The notes beneath the pieces were generated by a model, which was not told where the DNA came from, did no database searches, and saw only the letters and a list, made by a program, of their open reading frames with translations. The translations under genes and the position numbers were made by a program. Shown one piece after another: positions 19,742 through 28,355 of a DNA stretch of 64,000 bases (positions are counted from its first letter, which is position 1; every line of letters begins with the position of its first letter). This DNA is from Burkholderia sp. SRS-W-2-2016 (GTDB lineage: Bacteria; Pseudomonadota; Gammaproteobacteria; Burkholderiales; Burkholderiaceae): contig NZ_MSDV01000028.1 of the NCBI RefSeq assembly GCF_001931485.1, forward strand, positions 62,001-126,000, in the 5' to 3' direction.

Positions 19742-21028
19742 TCAGACCGTCGAGCCCGCGCCTTCCGGTTCGGCGCGGTTGGCCGGCTCGATCGACAGCG
19801 GCTCGATGCGGCCCACGATCACAAGATAGCTGAACGCACCGAGAAAACAAAAACCGCCCGCGACGACCAGCGGAATCGTGAACGAGCCCTTGGTCATCGC
19901 GACCATCACGCCGGTGAAAGTCGTAATCACGATCCCCGCCAGGTTCGACGCGAAGTTCTGGATCCCGCCGATCGATGCGACATGGCGCGGCGTCGGCGCG
20001 ACATCGCACGGCAGCGACCAGATGCTCGCGGCGGCGAACGCGAGGCTGCCGTACGCGATGCCGAAGAACGCGAGCATCAGATAGGTGTTCTCGGTAAATG
20101 CCGACAGCGTGATCACCGACGACAACAGCATCCCGCCGACCATGCAGGTCTTGCGCGCCGCGGTCAGACTCCAGCCGCGTCGGAACAGCGTGTCGGACAC
20201 ATAGCCGCCGAGCCAGCCGCCGGGAATTGCGATCAGCGCCGGAATCATCCCGAGCGTGCCGAGCGATTTCAGCGAAAAGCCGCGCGTCTGCACGAGGTAG
20301 CTCGGAAACCACGTGATAAAGAAATAGATCACGAAGTTCAGGCAGAAGAAGCCGAGCATCATCCCCCACAGCGTGCGGTGACGAAACAGCGAAGCCCACG
20401 TGACCTGTTCCTGATCGACACCGGCGGACGGCGCCGGTGTCGCGTCCTGCGCGTCGCCGAGCACGTCGTGTGTAGGATTCCGATAGATCACGAACCAGCC
20501 GACGATCCACACCGCGCCGAGCGCGCCGGTCAGAATGAAGGCCGCTTTCCAGCCGAGCGTACCGATGATCAGCGCGACGACCGGGATCGACAGCGCGGAG
20601 CCGACTCGCGAGCCGCTATCGAAGATGCTGGTCGCAATCGCGCGCTCGCGCGGCTGGAACCACTGGCTGACGAGCTTGGTGCACGACGGATACGCGCCCG
20701 CCTCGCCGACGCCGAGCAGCAGCCGGCAGCCGAACATCCCGGCGACGCTGCTGGTCACCGCGGTGGCCGCCGTGAATACCGACCACCAGCCGACCGCGAG
20801 CGGCAACGCGATGCGCGCGCCGACCCGATCGACGAACCAGCCGAACGGCATCTGCATCAACGCATAAGTCCAGAAAAAGCCGCTCAGGATAAAGCCCATC
20901 TCGGCGGGGCCGATGCCGAGCGCCTTTTCGATCTGAGGCGCGGCGACCGCGAGGTTCGCACGGTCGATGTAGTTCACCGCGATGGCCAGAAAGCACAGAA
21001 AAATCACGACCCAACGCATTTTTTTCAT
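19742..21028 (-). CDS. MFS sugar-acid transporter (anion:cation symporter family)
   Basis: Proton-coupled importer for hexonates, hexuronates or aldarates. 428 aa with 12 predicted transmembrane helices. Typical ACS-family features are visible: NYIDRANLAVAAPQIEKALGI in and after helix 1, WTYALMQMPFGWFVDRVGAR between helices 2 and 3, LLLGVGEAGAYPSCTKLVSQWF in helix 4, and ERAIATSIFDSGSRVGSAL. This resembles the GudP/ExuT/DgoT group. It is in the middle of the sugar-acid operon and is the likely uptake system for its substrate. Confidence 0.92.
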   Translation of the reverse strand: MKKMRWVVIFLCFLAIAVNYIDRANLAVAAPQIEKALGIGPAEMGFILSGFFWTYALMQMPFGWFVDRVGARIALPLAVGWWSVFTAATAVTSSVAGMFGCRLLLGVGEAGAYPSCTKLVSQWFQPRERAIATSIFDSGSRVGSALSIPVVALIIGTLGWKAAFILTGALGAVWIVGWFVIYRNPTHDVLGDAQDATPAPSAGVDQEQVTWASLFRHRTLWGMMLGFFCLNFVIYFFITWFPSYLVQTRGFSLKSLGTLGMIPALIAIPGGWLGGYVSDTLFRRGWSLTAARKTCMVGGMLLSSVITLSAFTENTYLMLAFFGIAYGSLAFAAASIWSLPCDVAPTPRHVASIGGIQNFASNLAGIVITTFTGVMVAMTKGSFTIPLVVAGGFCFLGAFSYLVIVGRIEPLSIEPANRAEPEGAGSTV

Positions 21029-21099
21029 GAAACTGTCTCCTCCTGGCTCTGGGCCGGGTTAGGGTTTTCAGGTGTGTGGGAGTGCGAAGCGGTGCGGCG

Positions 21100-22233
21100 T
21101 CAACGGCTTGCGGGCGACGCCCCCAACGCCGCGCGCAGTCGCGGCTGTTCGACTTGCACGCCAAGCTCGCGCGCGAGTTCGATCACCGGTCCGAAGCGGC
21201 GCTGTTTCTTCTGTTCGTGATTACGCGCGATGTCGGCGAGACGGTGGTCGAGGAACGGGTTTTCGAAGCGCTCGCGCACTTCGTCGAGATACGCGCGCGC
21301 GTTGCTGCCTTGGCCGAGCGCGTCGAATACCGGCAGTACTTCGTCGTGCCACAGCGATTCGAGATCGGCTCGCAACGCCGGATCGCGCATCGCGTGCAGC
21401 GTGTTTTCGTGTGGATCGCGCGCGTCGGTCTGCCAGCGCTCGGCGAGCCACGTGTGGCCAAGATTGAGTAATAGCAGCTTCAGGCGTTCGTAGTGCGGCA
21501 GGTCGTCGGTGACGACGATCGCCTCGTGTTCGCACGGCAGCACCATGCCGGCGCGTCGCTCGATCGCCCACAGCGCGTACGGTTCGGCCACCGCGCCGAC
21601 CGGCAGGATCGGTTCGGAGACGATCCGGTCGACCAGCGAGTTCACCCACACGCAACCGTGCTCGATATAGCGGACCAATTCAGGCTTGGCGCCCCACGCG
21701 CGTGCGAGGTCCGCGACGAGGCCGCGCAACGTATCGCCGTTATGTGACACCAGTTCGCAAGGCAGCAGCGTCAGCGGCGCGGCGCCCGCGTTGAAGCGCG
21801 CGTGCAGCAGCACCACCAGCTTCGCGACGAAACCGCGTGGCACGCTCGACTCGTTGCGCAGCAGGTCGGCGGTGTCTTCGGCAAAACCTTCGTAGCCGCG
21901 ATCGCCGGTGTTCGAGATCACCACACGTGCATCGTTTGCGAAGCGTTCGACGACCGTCGGCCAGTCCGTGTTCGCGTTCAACGCTTCATTGATCGCGTGG
22001 CAACGGGTCGTCGTATCGATCACCGCGCCGTGGCGCACGCCACGAATCCGCACGTCGTATTCGCGCCGCGCGCGCAATGCGTCGATCCGCGCGAGGCTGT
22101 CGGGATTCGCGGTGGTCTGCACGACCGTGACGTGACCCAGGGCACGGCCCGCATCGAGCGCTTCCGACACGAACAGATCCGCGTGCGCCTGCAAAAAACG
22201 GCTCGTGCCGAATTGAAGGATCGGATTACTCAT
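21100..22233 (-). CDS. Mannitol dehydrogenase-family oxidoreductase (UxaB/UxuB-like)
   Basis: NAD(H)-dependent polyol/hexuronate oxidoreductase. 377 aa from the ATG at 22233, 17 bases after the stop of the preceding gene; a longer open frame upstream runs antisense-like through that gene. The Rossmann start is ILQFGTSRFLQAHADLFV. Later motifs include TRCHAINEALN, SNTGDRGYEG, LLPCELVSHNGDTLRGLV with the family KxxxxN-type active region replaced by a compact version, and FVNSLVDRI-like VWVNSLVDRIV. In this operon the natural role is reduction of tagaturonate to altronate, feeding the dehydratase. Fructuronate reductase is the alternative. Confidence 0.85.
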   Translation of the reverse strand: MSNPILQFGTSRFLQAHADLFVSEALDAGRALGHVTVVQTTANPDSLARIDALRARREYDVRIRGVRHGAVIDTTTRCHAINEALNANTDWPTVVERFANDARVVISNTGDRGYEGFAEDTADLLRNESSVPRGFVAKLVVLLHARFNAGAAPLTLLPCELVSHNGDTLRGLVADLARAWGAKPELVRYIEHGCVWVNSLVDRIVSEPILPVGAVAEPYALWAIERRAGMVLPCEHEAIVVTDDLPHYERLKLLLLNLGHTWLAERWQTDARDPHENTLHAMRDPALRADLESLWHDEVLPVFDALGQGSNARAYLDEVRERFENPFLDHRLADIARNHEQKKQRRFGPVIELARELGVQVEQPRLRAALGASPASR

Positions 22234-22250
22234 CGTTTTCGGCCCTGGGC

Positions 22251-23273
22251 TCAGCACGCGACCAGCGCCTTGATCACGCCGGCCTCCGGTTTCAGCAGGC
22301 GCGGGAATTCGTCCGGCAGAGCGGCGAGTTCGACTACATGCGTATTGAGTGCAGCGGTCGGAATCTGCTTCGCGCGCATCGCGGCGAGCACCGTTTCGAA
22401 GTCGGCGACGGTCGCATTGCGGCTTGCGAGCAGCGTCGTCTCGCGCTTGTGAAACTCGGGGTCGGCAAACGAAATCCGCTCGCTGACGATCGATACCAGC
22501 ACATACTTGCCGCCGTGCGCGACGAACTGCAGCCCGCGCTCCATCGCCTTGATGTTGCCGGTCGCGTCGAACACCACGTCGAAGAATTCGTTGTCGGTCA
22601 GCTCGGCGAGCGCGGCGGCATCGGTCGCGGCCTCGCTGGTGTCGAGCTGCACGGTGTGAGCCGCGCCCAACGCGTCCGCGCACACCGCCAGCCGGTCCGC
22701 GCGGCCGTCGAGCACGCTGACCTCGGCGCCGCGCAGCTTCGCGAAGATCGTCACCGCCATCCCGATCGGTCCGGCGCCGACCACCAGTACGCGCTGCCCG
22801 GCCTGCACGTCCGCGCGCGCGACCGCATGTGCGCCGATCGCGAGGAATTCGAGCATCGCGGCTTCGTCGAGCGTGACGCCGTCGGCTTTGAACACGAAGG
22901 CCTGCGGCACCGCGAGATATTCGGTCATACCGCCGTCGGCATGCACGCCGAGCACGCGGATGTTCACGCAGCAGTTGCCCTTGCCCGCGCGGCACGCAAC
23001 ACAGCGCCCGCACGACAGATACGGCATCACGTACACCTGATCGCCTCGCGCGACGCGCGCGCCGGCCGGCGCCGCTTCGACGATGCCGGCCAGTTCGTGA
23101 CCCATCACGCGCGGATACGACAGATACGGCTGCTTGCCGGTAAAGATATGAAAGTCGGTCCCACAGATGCCGACCCGGCGGATCCGGATCAGTACGTCGT
23201 CGGGGCCGGCGTGCGGGACCGGTTGTTCGGTCAGCGCAAGCTGGCCGGGCTGTTCGCAAATGACTGTCTTCAT
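22251..23273 (-). CDS. Zinc-binding dehydrogenase, L-galactonate 5-dehydrogenase-like (LgoD/YjjN)
   Basis: First gene of the operon. 340 aa from the ATG at 23273; the frame also opens at 23306, but that start would put the first operator inside the gene. The catalytic zinc site is CGTDFH and GHE. The structural zinc loop CGRCVACRAGKGNCC is followed by VLGVHADGGMTEYLAVP. The NAD fold shows VVGAGPIGM. Near the C-terminus DPEFHKRETTLLASRNAT closely parallels E. coli YjjN/LgoD, which oxidises L-galactonate to D-tagaturonate. With the UxaB-like and UxaA-like genes behind it this completes a route to 2-keto-3-deoxygluconate. Confidence 0.9.
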   Translation of the reverse strand: MKTVICEQPGQLALTEQPVPHAGPDDVLIRIRRVGICGTDFHIFTGKQPYLSYPRVMGHELAGIVEAAPAGARVARGDQVYVMPYLSCGRCVACRAGKGNCCVNIRVLGVHADGGMTEYLAVPQAFVFKADGVTLDEAAMLEFLAIGAHAVARADVQAGQRVLVVGAGPIGMAVTIFAKLRGAEVSVLDGRADRLAVCADALGAAHTVQLDTSEAATDAAALAELTDNEFFDVVFDATGNIKAMERGLQFVAHGGKYVLVSIVSERISFADPEFHKRETTLLASRNATVADFETVLAAMRAKQIPTAALNTHVVELAALPDEFPRLLKPEAGVIKALVAC

Positions 23274-23285
23274 CGGAATGATCGT

Positions 23286-23338
23286 ATTGGCCTTACCAAT
23301 TTGCAAAAATAACGGCGCATGCGATACTGGTCAAGCCA
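23286..23338. promoter_or_regulatory. Two GntR/FadR-type operators between the operon and its regulator
   Basis: ATTGGCCTTACCAAT (23286-23300) and CTGGTCAAGCCAA (from 23327) share the core TGG-N5-CCA, with centres 40 bp apart, close to four helical turns. They lie just upstream of the operon start (23273) and 180-230 bases before the divergent GntR gene. This is the expected site pattern for FadR-subfamily regulators of sugar-acid genes. Binding is inferred. Confidence 0.6.
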
Positions 23339-23515
23339 ATTTATCCGAACCCGGGGGAAACCCCGAGACGCGCGTGCGGCGCCGGTTTGCGCGGCGGGCG
23401 CTTCGATCTACAATCGCCGCTCGCCTTCGGGCTCGTCTGATTGGGCCGTCCGACCGGCCTGTTGAATTGGCCCGCTGAATGGGCTTGCTGAAGCCCTCGC
23501 GCCAGGAAACATCTC

Positions 23516-24223
23516 GTGACCGCCAAACCTGCCGACACTCGCCGTCTCTATCTCCAGATCGCCGACAAACTGCGCGAGCTGATCGCGCAGCCGGAGTTCG
23601 CGCCGCACGGCCGCCTGCCGCCCGAGCGCGCGCTGGCGGAAACGCTCGGCGTGTCGCGGCCGTCGGTGCGCGAAGCGCTGGTCGCGCTCGAACTGGAAGG
23701 GCTGGTCGAAATCCGCATGGGCTCCGGCGTCTATCTGTGCGCGACGCCGCCCGCGCAAAACGGCGCGACCGCACCGGCCGAACTCGGCGACAGCCTGCTC
23801 GACATCATGGGCGCGCGCTGCGTGATCGAAGGCGCGATCGTTGCGAACGTCGCGCCGCTGTGCAAACCGAAGGACCTGAAGGCGTTGCGCGCGATCTTTC
23901 AGGAGATGGAGCGCGAAGTGGCGGCCGGCAGAATTCCGGTCGCGGCCGACCGCGCGTTCCATCTCGCGATCGCACAGATGTCCGGCAACGAAGTGCTGGT
24001 GAGAACCGTGAGTTCGTTGTTCGATGCGCGCCATAGCCCGCTGTCGGAAAAGCTGCGCGGCCACTTCGAGAACGAAACGACGTGGGGCGCGGTGCCCGAC
24101 GAGCATCGCGTGATTCTGGAAGCACTCGAAGCGCACGATCCGATTCAGGCGCAGGCAGCGATGCTGCGCCATCTGAAGCTGTCGCTGGAACGGGTGATTA
24201 CTGGTGGGCAGCGGACTGCTTAG
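23516..24223 (+). CDS. GntR-family transcriptional regulator, FadR subfamily
   Basis: 235 aa from a GTG at 23516 with AGGAAAC upstream. The N-terminal winged helix-turn-helix (residues ~10-75) shows LPPERALAETLGVSRPSVREALVALELEGLVEIRMGSGVYL, interrupted here only by description. An FCD-type C-terminal helical domain follows, with a potential metal site (D/H residues in ADRAFHLAIA, DEHRVILEALEAHD). It is transcribed divergently from the sugar-acid operon and very likely represses it, and itself, until a pathway intermediate binds. Confidence 0.92.
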   Translation: MTAKPADTRRLYLQIADKLRELIAQPEFAPHGRLPPERALAETLGVSRPSVREALVALELEGLVEIRMGSGVYLCATPPAQNGATAPAELGDSLLDIMGARCVIEGAIVANVAPLCKPKDLKALRAIFQEMEREVAAGRIPVAADRAFHLAIAQMSGNEVLVRTVSSLFDARHSPLSEKLRGHFENETTWGAVPDEHRVILEALEAHDPIQAQAAMLRHLKLSLERVITGGQRTA

Positions 24224-24267
24224 AGATTCGTAGCAAGCGGTATCTCCATTCGCATACCTTGCGGTTC

Positions 24268-24308
24268 GCCGTCGCTGCGTGAAAGCAGCAGCGGCAATAC
24301 GGCTTTTT
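24268..24308 (+). terminator. Terminator of the GntR regulator gene
   Basis: GCCGT/ACGGC outer stem and CGCTGC/GCAGCG inner stem (24268-24303), followed by TTTTT and further T-rich sequence, 45 bases after the stop codon. Confidence 0.75.
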
Positions 24309-24628
24309 GCTTTTCTCCTTTTCTCCGTATCGCAGCTTTATTCGTCAAATATATTCAAAAAACTGGCATCTCAATTGCCTCAAAAACCATTTGAATGCGA
24401 GTATATTTTGATTTCGGACTCTTCCGATTGACGTATTCTCATGCCTTATATATCAAGGATTACTTTTCCAGATAATTTTCCGCGATGACAGGTATGAATG
24501 GGTTTTCTCAACGCCATGCGCGACTCCGCAAACAGCCGCCCCGCTCTCCCGCCGGCACCTTAAAGAAATCACGAACTACAAGAGCGCCGGCAAATTTCAT
24601 TCAATATTCATAACGGGACACCATCACC
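24309..24628. other. AT-rich intergenic region before the flotillin pair
   Basis: About 320 bases with marked AT bias (24330-24500), between the GntR terminator and the YqiJ-like gene. It presumably holds the promoter of the flotillin operon. No ORF with a ribosome-binding site and no RNA structure was recognised. Confidence 0.5.
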
Positions 24629-25285
24629 GTGAGTCTCCTGCTCCTGCCTGGTCAGGCGCCCTTCGTGGCCGCACTCGGGCTGATGATCATGATCGGTATC
24701 GTCGAGGTTGTCGCATTGCTGTTCGGACTGAGCATTACCGAACATGCGGGCAATCTTCTCGTCAGCCATTTCGGCATCGACCATGCCGAAGTCAACGCCG
24801 ATCTCAATGTCGTCGGCCAGTTTCTTAGCTGGCTGCATCTCGGCCGGGTGCCGTTACTAATTCTCCTGATTCTTTTTCTGCTCGGATTTTCCGTCGTTGG
24901 ACTGCTGCTGCAATCGCTGCTGTATCTGCTCGCAGGTATCCAGTTGCCGGCAGCGCTCGCCATCATCGCGGCTACCTTCGGGTCGCTGCCGTTCATCCGC
25001 TTCAGCGGCGGCGTTATCGCGCGTTATCTACCGCCGATCGAATCATTCGCCGTGTCCGAAACCGATTTTGTCGGCCTGCCCGCGCAAATCGTGACCGGCG
25101 AAGCATCGGTCGGCAATCCCGCGGAAGCCCGCCTGCGCGACCGCTTCGGCCGCACCCATTACATCCGTGTCGAGCCTGACCGCGCCGATCAGATCCTTGC
25201 ACGAGGCACGACCGTGGCGATCGTGTCGCGCGTGTCGGGGTCGCTGTATCGCGCGGTCGCCATTGCCGTGCCGGACCCGCAATAG
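24629..25285 (+). CDS. YqiJ-like inner-membrane protein with C-terminal OB-fold domain
   Basis: 218 aa from a GTG at 24629. Three or four hydrophobic segments (residues ~8-35, ~66-100 and ~104-125) make up the membrane half. The cytoplasmic C-terminal part (residues ~145-215) is beta-rich (VGLPAQIVTGEASVGNPAEARLRD..GRTHYIRVEP..), typical of the OB/NfeD-like domains that partner flotillins and stomatins. It lies 79 bases ahead of the flotillin gene, as in yqiJ-yqiK pairs. Function is inferred: organisation of membrane microdomains with the flotillin. Confidence 0.85.
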   Translation: MSLLLLPGQAPFVAALGLMIMIGIVEVVALLFGLSITEHAGNLLVSHFGIDHAEVNADLNVVGQFLSWLHLGRVPLLILLILFLLGFSVVGLLLQSLLYLLAGIQLPAALAIIAATFGSLPFIRFSGGVIARYLPPIESFAVSETDFVGLPAQIVTGEASVGNPAEARLRDRFGRTHYIRVEPDRADQILARGTTVAIVSRVSGSLYRAVAIAVPDPQ

Positions 25286-25364
25286 CTGGCGTGCGAAACA
25301 CGCCGCCTGCCTGCATTTCCCACTGTTTTCCAAGTCGTTCTTTCAACGGAGTTCAACCACCAAC

Positions 25365-27083
25365 ATGGATGCAATCATCTTCTGGGGGGCCATCGGCCTT
25401 GCCGTGCTCGTCGGCCTGAGCGTCATCGGCCTGATCTTTGCCCGGCTGTATGTGCGGGCGTCGGCTGAACGGGCCTTCGTGCGCACCGGCCTCGGCGGCC
25501 AAAAAGTGATCATGAGCGGCGGCGCGGTCGTGCTGCCCGTGTTTCACGAAGTCATTCCGATCAACATGAACACGCTGAAGCTCGAGGTCAGCCGCGCGAT
25601 GCGCGATAGCCTGATCACCAAGGACCGGATGCGCGTCGACGTGGTGGTCGCGTTCTTCGTGCGGGTCAAACCGACCGCCGAGGGTGTGTCGACCGCCGCG
25701 CAGACGCTGGGCCAGCGCACGCTCGCGCCGGAAAACCTGCGCGCGCTGGTCGACGACAAGTTCGTCGACGCGCTGCGCTCCACCGCGGCGCAGATGACGA
25801 TGCAGGATCTGCAGGACGCCCGCGAGAAATTCGTGCAGGGTGTGCAGAACACCGTCGCCGAAGATCTGACCAAGAACGGCCTCGAACTCGAAAGCGTTTC
25901 GCTGACCAACTTCAACCAGACTTCGAAAGAATTCTTCGATCCGAACAACGCGTTCGACGCCGAAGGGCTGACCAAGCTGACTCAGGAAACCGAGCGCCGC
26001 CGCAAGGAGCGCAACGAAGTCGAACAGGATACCGAAGTGTCCGTGCGCGAGAAGAACCGTGATGCACTCGCGAAAAAGCTGGCAATCGAGCAGCAGGAAT
26101 CCTTCATGAAGCTCGAACAGGAACAGCAGGTGAAGACGCGTACCGCGGAACAGAGCGCGCGAATCGCCGCCTATGAAGCCGAGCGGCATCAGGAGGCGGA
26201 GCAGAGCCGGATCGTCGCCGAGCGTCAGGTGCAGGAGTCGGAGATTCAGCGCGAGCAGGCGGTGCGCACGCGCAAGGTCGAAGCCGAGCGCGAGGTTCGC
26301 GTGAAGGAAATCGAGCAGACCAAGGTCACGCAGATGGCGGCGATCGAACAGGCGAAGGTCACCGAGATCGCCGCGCAGGACAAGGCGATCGTGATCGCGG
26401 CCAAGTCGGAAGCGCAATCGCAGGCGCAGGCACGCGCCAACGAGGCGCTCGCGGAAGCGGTCAAGGCCGAACAGCTCGTCGAAACCACCCGGCGCACCGC
26501 CGAGGCCGACCGCGCGAAGCAGGTTGCGCTGATCGAAGCTGCCCAGGAAGCGGAGACGAGCGCGGTACACATCACGACCGGCGCGCGCGCCGAGCGCGAG
26601 GCCGCGCAGATGCGGGCCACGGCGATCGTCGAACTGGCGGAAGCGGCCCGCAAGAAAGGGCTCGCGGAAGCCGAGGCGCAACGCGCGCTCAATGACGCGA
26701 TCAACGCGCTGTCGTCCGATCAGACCAGCCTGAAGTTCAAGCTTGCGTTGCTGCAGGCGCTGCCGGGCGTGATCCAGCAGACGGTCGAACCGATGAAGTC
26801 GATCGACGGCATCAAGATCATTCAGGTGGACGGCTTGAATCGCGCGGGCGGCCAGGGCGGAGCAGACGGCGCGGCCGGCCAGCCGGGCGGGCACAACGGC
26901 AGCAATCTCGCCGAGCAGGCGATGTCCGCGGCGCTAACCTACCGCGCGCATGCGCCGTTGCTCGATTCGCTGCTCAATGAAATCGGTTTGTCGGGCGGCA
27001 CGCTGCAAGGTCTGGTGCCGGGTCTCGAAGGCGCCGCCGCGAAGAACGCGGCTAACGAAATGCCGGCGGCTTCCGGCGAATAA
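25365..27083 (+). CDS. yqiK: Flotillin-family membrane scaffold protein
   Basis: 572 aa from the ATG at 25365; the frame is open upstream through the previous gene's end, but this ATG begins the family sequence. An N-terminal membrane segment (residues 3-28) is followed by the SPFH/band-7 domain (AERAFVRTGLGGQKVIMSGGA..PVFHEVIPINMNTLKLEV, to about residue 210). A very long Glu/Arg/Ala/Gln-rich coiled coil follows (~210-470), and the Gly/Ala-rich C-terminal oligomerisation region contains LKFKLALLQALPGVIQQTVEPMKSI-type sequence, quoted in part. It forms large oligomers in functional membrane microdomains. Confidence 0.93.
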   Translation: MDAIIFWGAIGLAVLVGLSVIGLIFARLYVRASAERAFVRTGLGGQKVIMSGGAVVLPVFHEVIPINMNTLKLEVSRAMRDSLITKDRMRVDVVVAFFVRVKPTAEGVSTAAQTLGQRTLAPENLRALVDDKFVDALRSTAAQMTMQDLQDAREKFVQGVQNTVAEDLTKNGLELESVSLTNFNQTSKEFFDPNNAFDAEGLTKLTQETERRRKERNEVEQDTEVSVREKNRDALAKKLAIEQQESFMKLEQEQQVKTRTAEQSARIAAYEAERHQEAEQSRIVAERQVQESEIQREQAVRTRKVEAEREVRVKEIEQTKVTQMAAIEQAKVTEIAAQDKAIVIAAKSEAQSQAQARANEALAEAVKAEQLVETTRRTAEADRAKQVALIEAAQEAETSAVHITTGARAEREAAQMRATAIVELAEAARKKGLAEAEAQRALNDAINALSSDQTSLKFKLALLQALPGVIQQTVEPMKSIDGIKIIQVDGLNRAGGQGGADGAAGQPGGHNGSNLAEQAMSAALTYRAHAPLLDSLLNEIGLSGGTLQGLVPGLEGAAAKNAANEMPAASGE

Positions 27084-27093
27084 TGCTCGCAGC

Positions 27094-27122
27094 CCGGACC
27101 TCCGCTCACCCGGAAGGTCCGG
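27094..27122. terminator. Inverted repeat between convergent flotillin and AraC genes
   Basis: CCGGACCT (27094-27101) and AGGTCCGG (27115-27122) form a perfect 8-bp stem in the 49-base gap between convergent genes. Likely a shared terminator, though it lacks a T-tract. Confidence 0.5.
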
Positions 27123-27132
27123 CGCCTTGCTC

Positions 27133-28158
27133 TCACCCCCGCAACTCGTTCGGCCCCTTCCCCGTCCACCGCTTCAACGCGCGCCGGAAATTCGCGCCGT
27201 CGCTAAAACCGAGCAGCATCGCGATATCGTCGGTACTCATGCGGGTCGTCTTCAGGTACTCGGTGGCCAGCGAACAGCGCACGTCGTCGACGATCGCGAC
27301 GAACGACGTGCCTTCCGCCTCGAGCCGCCGCCGCAGCGTGCGGCTCGTCATCTTCAGCATCGCCGCCGCGGACTCCATATCGGGAAACTCGCCGGGCGTG
27401 CGCATCATCAACTGATACACCTCGCCCGACACGCCCACCGACGTCTTCGCCTGACCGATCAGCCGGTCGCAAGTCTCCTGCAATAGCGTCGCGGTGAGCC
27501 GGTGCGCGAGTTGCGGCCGCTGTTCGAGAATGCCGCTGTCGTAGTGCAACTCGCATTGCGGCTGATCGAAATAGCACGGACAACCGAGGTATTGCGAATA
27601 AAGCTCCGCATGCGCGGGCGCCGGGTATGAAAAGCACGCCTTGGTCGGCGGACAGCTTCTGCCGGCCACATCCTGAAGATGAGTCACGTGCTGCGTGAAT
27701 TGCTGTTCGATCAGAAACTCGTTCAATTCCCTCGAAGTACTCGACGTGAACGCATCGGGAAACGTCCAGATTCCTTCATCGGGATACTCGGTCCATTCGA
27801 TCGTCAGCGTTGGAGTAGCGAGTCGGTGATATTTGACGCCGAGGCGGAAATAGTCGCGCAGCGACAGGCACGACATCAGCGCATAACCGTACATTCCATA
27901 CGCGGACAGATGCAGCCGCGAGCCGACGATAAACGGCGTGGCCGGATTGCACGACAGCGAAATCGCATTACGGCACACGGCCGCGTACTGCCGGACCGAG
28001 GTCAGCGCGGATGCGTCGTAAATGCTGTCCACCTCCACACCGCTGCCCTTCAGGATGTCCTCCGGCGCGATGCCCTGCTCGCCGAGCACTTCGACCAGCG
28101 CGGCGATCTTGTACGGCGCGTAAATGCGCTCGTTCTGCAACGGCAATTTCGACGACAC
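27133..28158 (-). CDS. AraC-family regulator with arabinose-binding-like N-terminal domain
   Basis: 341 aa from a GTG at 28158, which has GGGAGGAAG directly upstream; the frame continues to 28305 without a site. The N-terminal ~220 residues (IYAPYKIAALVEVLGEQGI...) belong to the OruR/ArgR-like ligand-sensing type (PF12625). The C-terminal double helix-turn-helix is clear: FPDMESAAAMLKMTSRTLRRRLEAEG, read in pieces, and STDDIAMLLGFSDGANFRRALKRWTGKGPNELR. It is divergent from the beta-keto-acid cleavage operon and probably activates it. The inducer is not known. Confidence 0.9.
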   Translation of the reverse strand: MSSKLPLQNERIYAPYKIAALVEVLGEQGIAPEDILKGSGVEVDSIYDASALTSVRQYAAVCRNAISLSCNPATPFIVGSRLHLSAYGMYGYALMSCLSLRDYFRLGVKYHRLATPTLTIEWTEYPDEGIWTFPDAFTSSTSRELNEFLIEQQFTQHVTHLQDVAGRSCPPTKACFSYPAPAHAELYSQYLGCPCYFDQPQCELHYDSGILEQRPQLAHRLTATLLQETCDRLIGQAKTSVGVSGEVYQLMMRTPGEFPDMESAAAMLKMTSRTLRRRLEAEGTSFVAIVDDVRCSLATEYLKTTRMSTDDIAMLLGFSDGANFRRALKRWTGKGPNELRG

Positions 28159-28251
28159 CGCTTCCTCCCAGAATGTCCCGCAACAACATCGCGTTGTCCG
28201 GAAATGACCTTTTCGGCGCAATCGTATCTGACTAGTATCGCTAGCACAACA

Positions 28252-28275
28252 GACGGGTCCGTTGGCCAACCCGTC
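28252..28275. promoter_or_regulatory. Inverted repeat in the AraC/BKACE divergent promoter region
   Basis: GACGGGT (28252-28258) and ACCCGTC (28269-28275) flank a sequence containing the palindrome TTGGCCAA. It lies about 80 bases before the cleavage-enzyme start, in the 197-base divergent gap. Could be an operator or a leader hairpin. Confidence 0.35.
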
Positions 28276-28355
28276 ATCGCCAATAACCTCGCCATCAACT
28301 TGCACGAGTCCGGAACACTCGCTTCAGCACGGGTTCCGGGCGACAGGAGACACGC

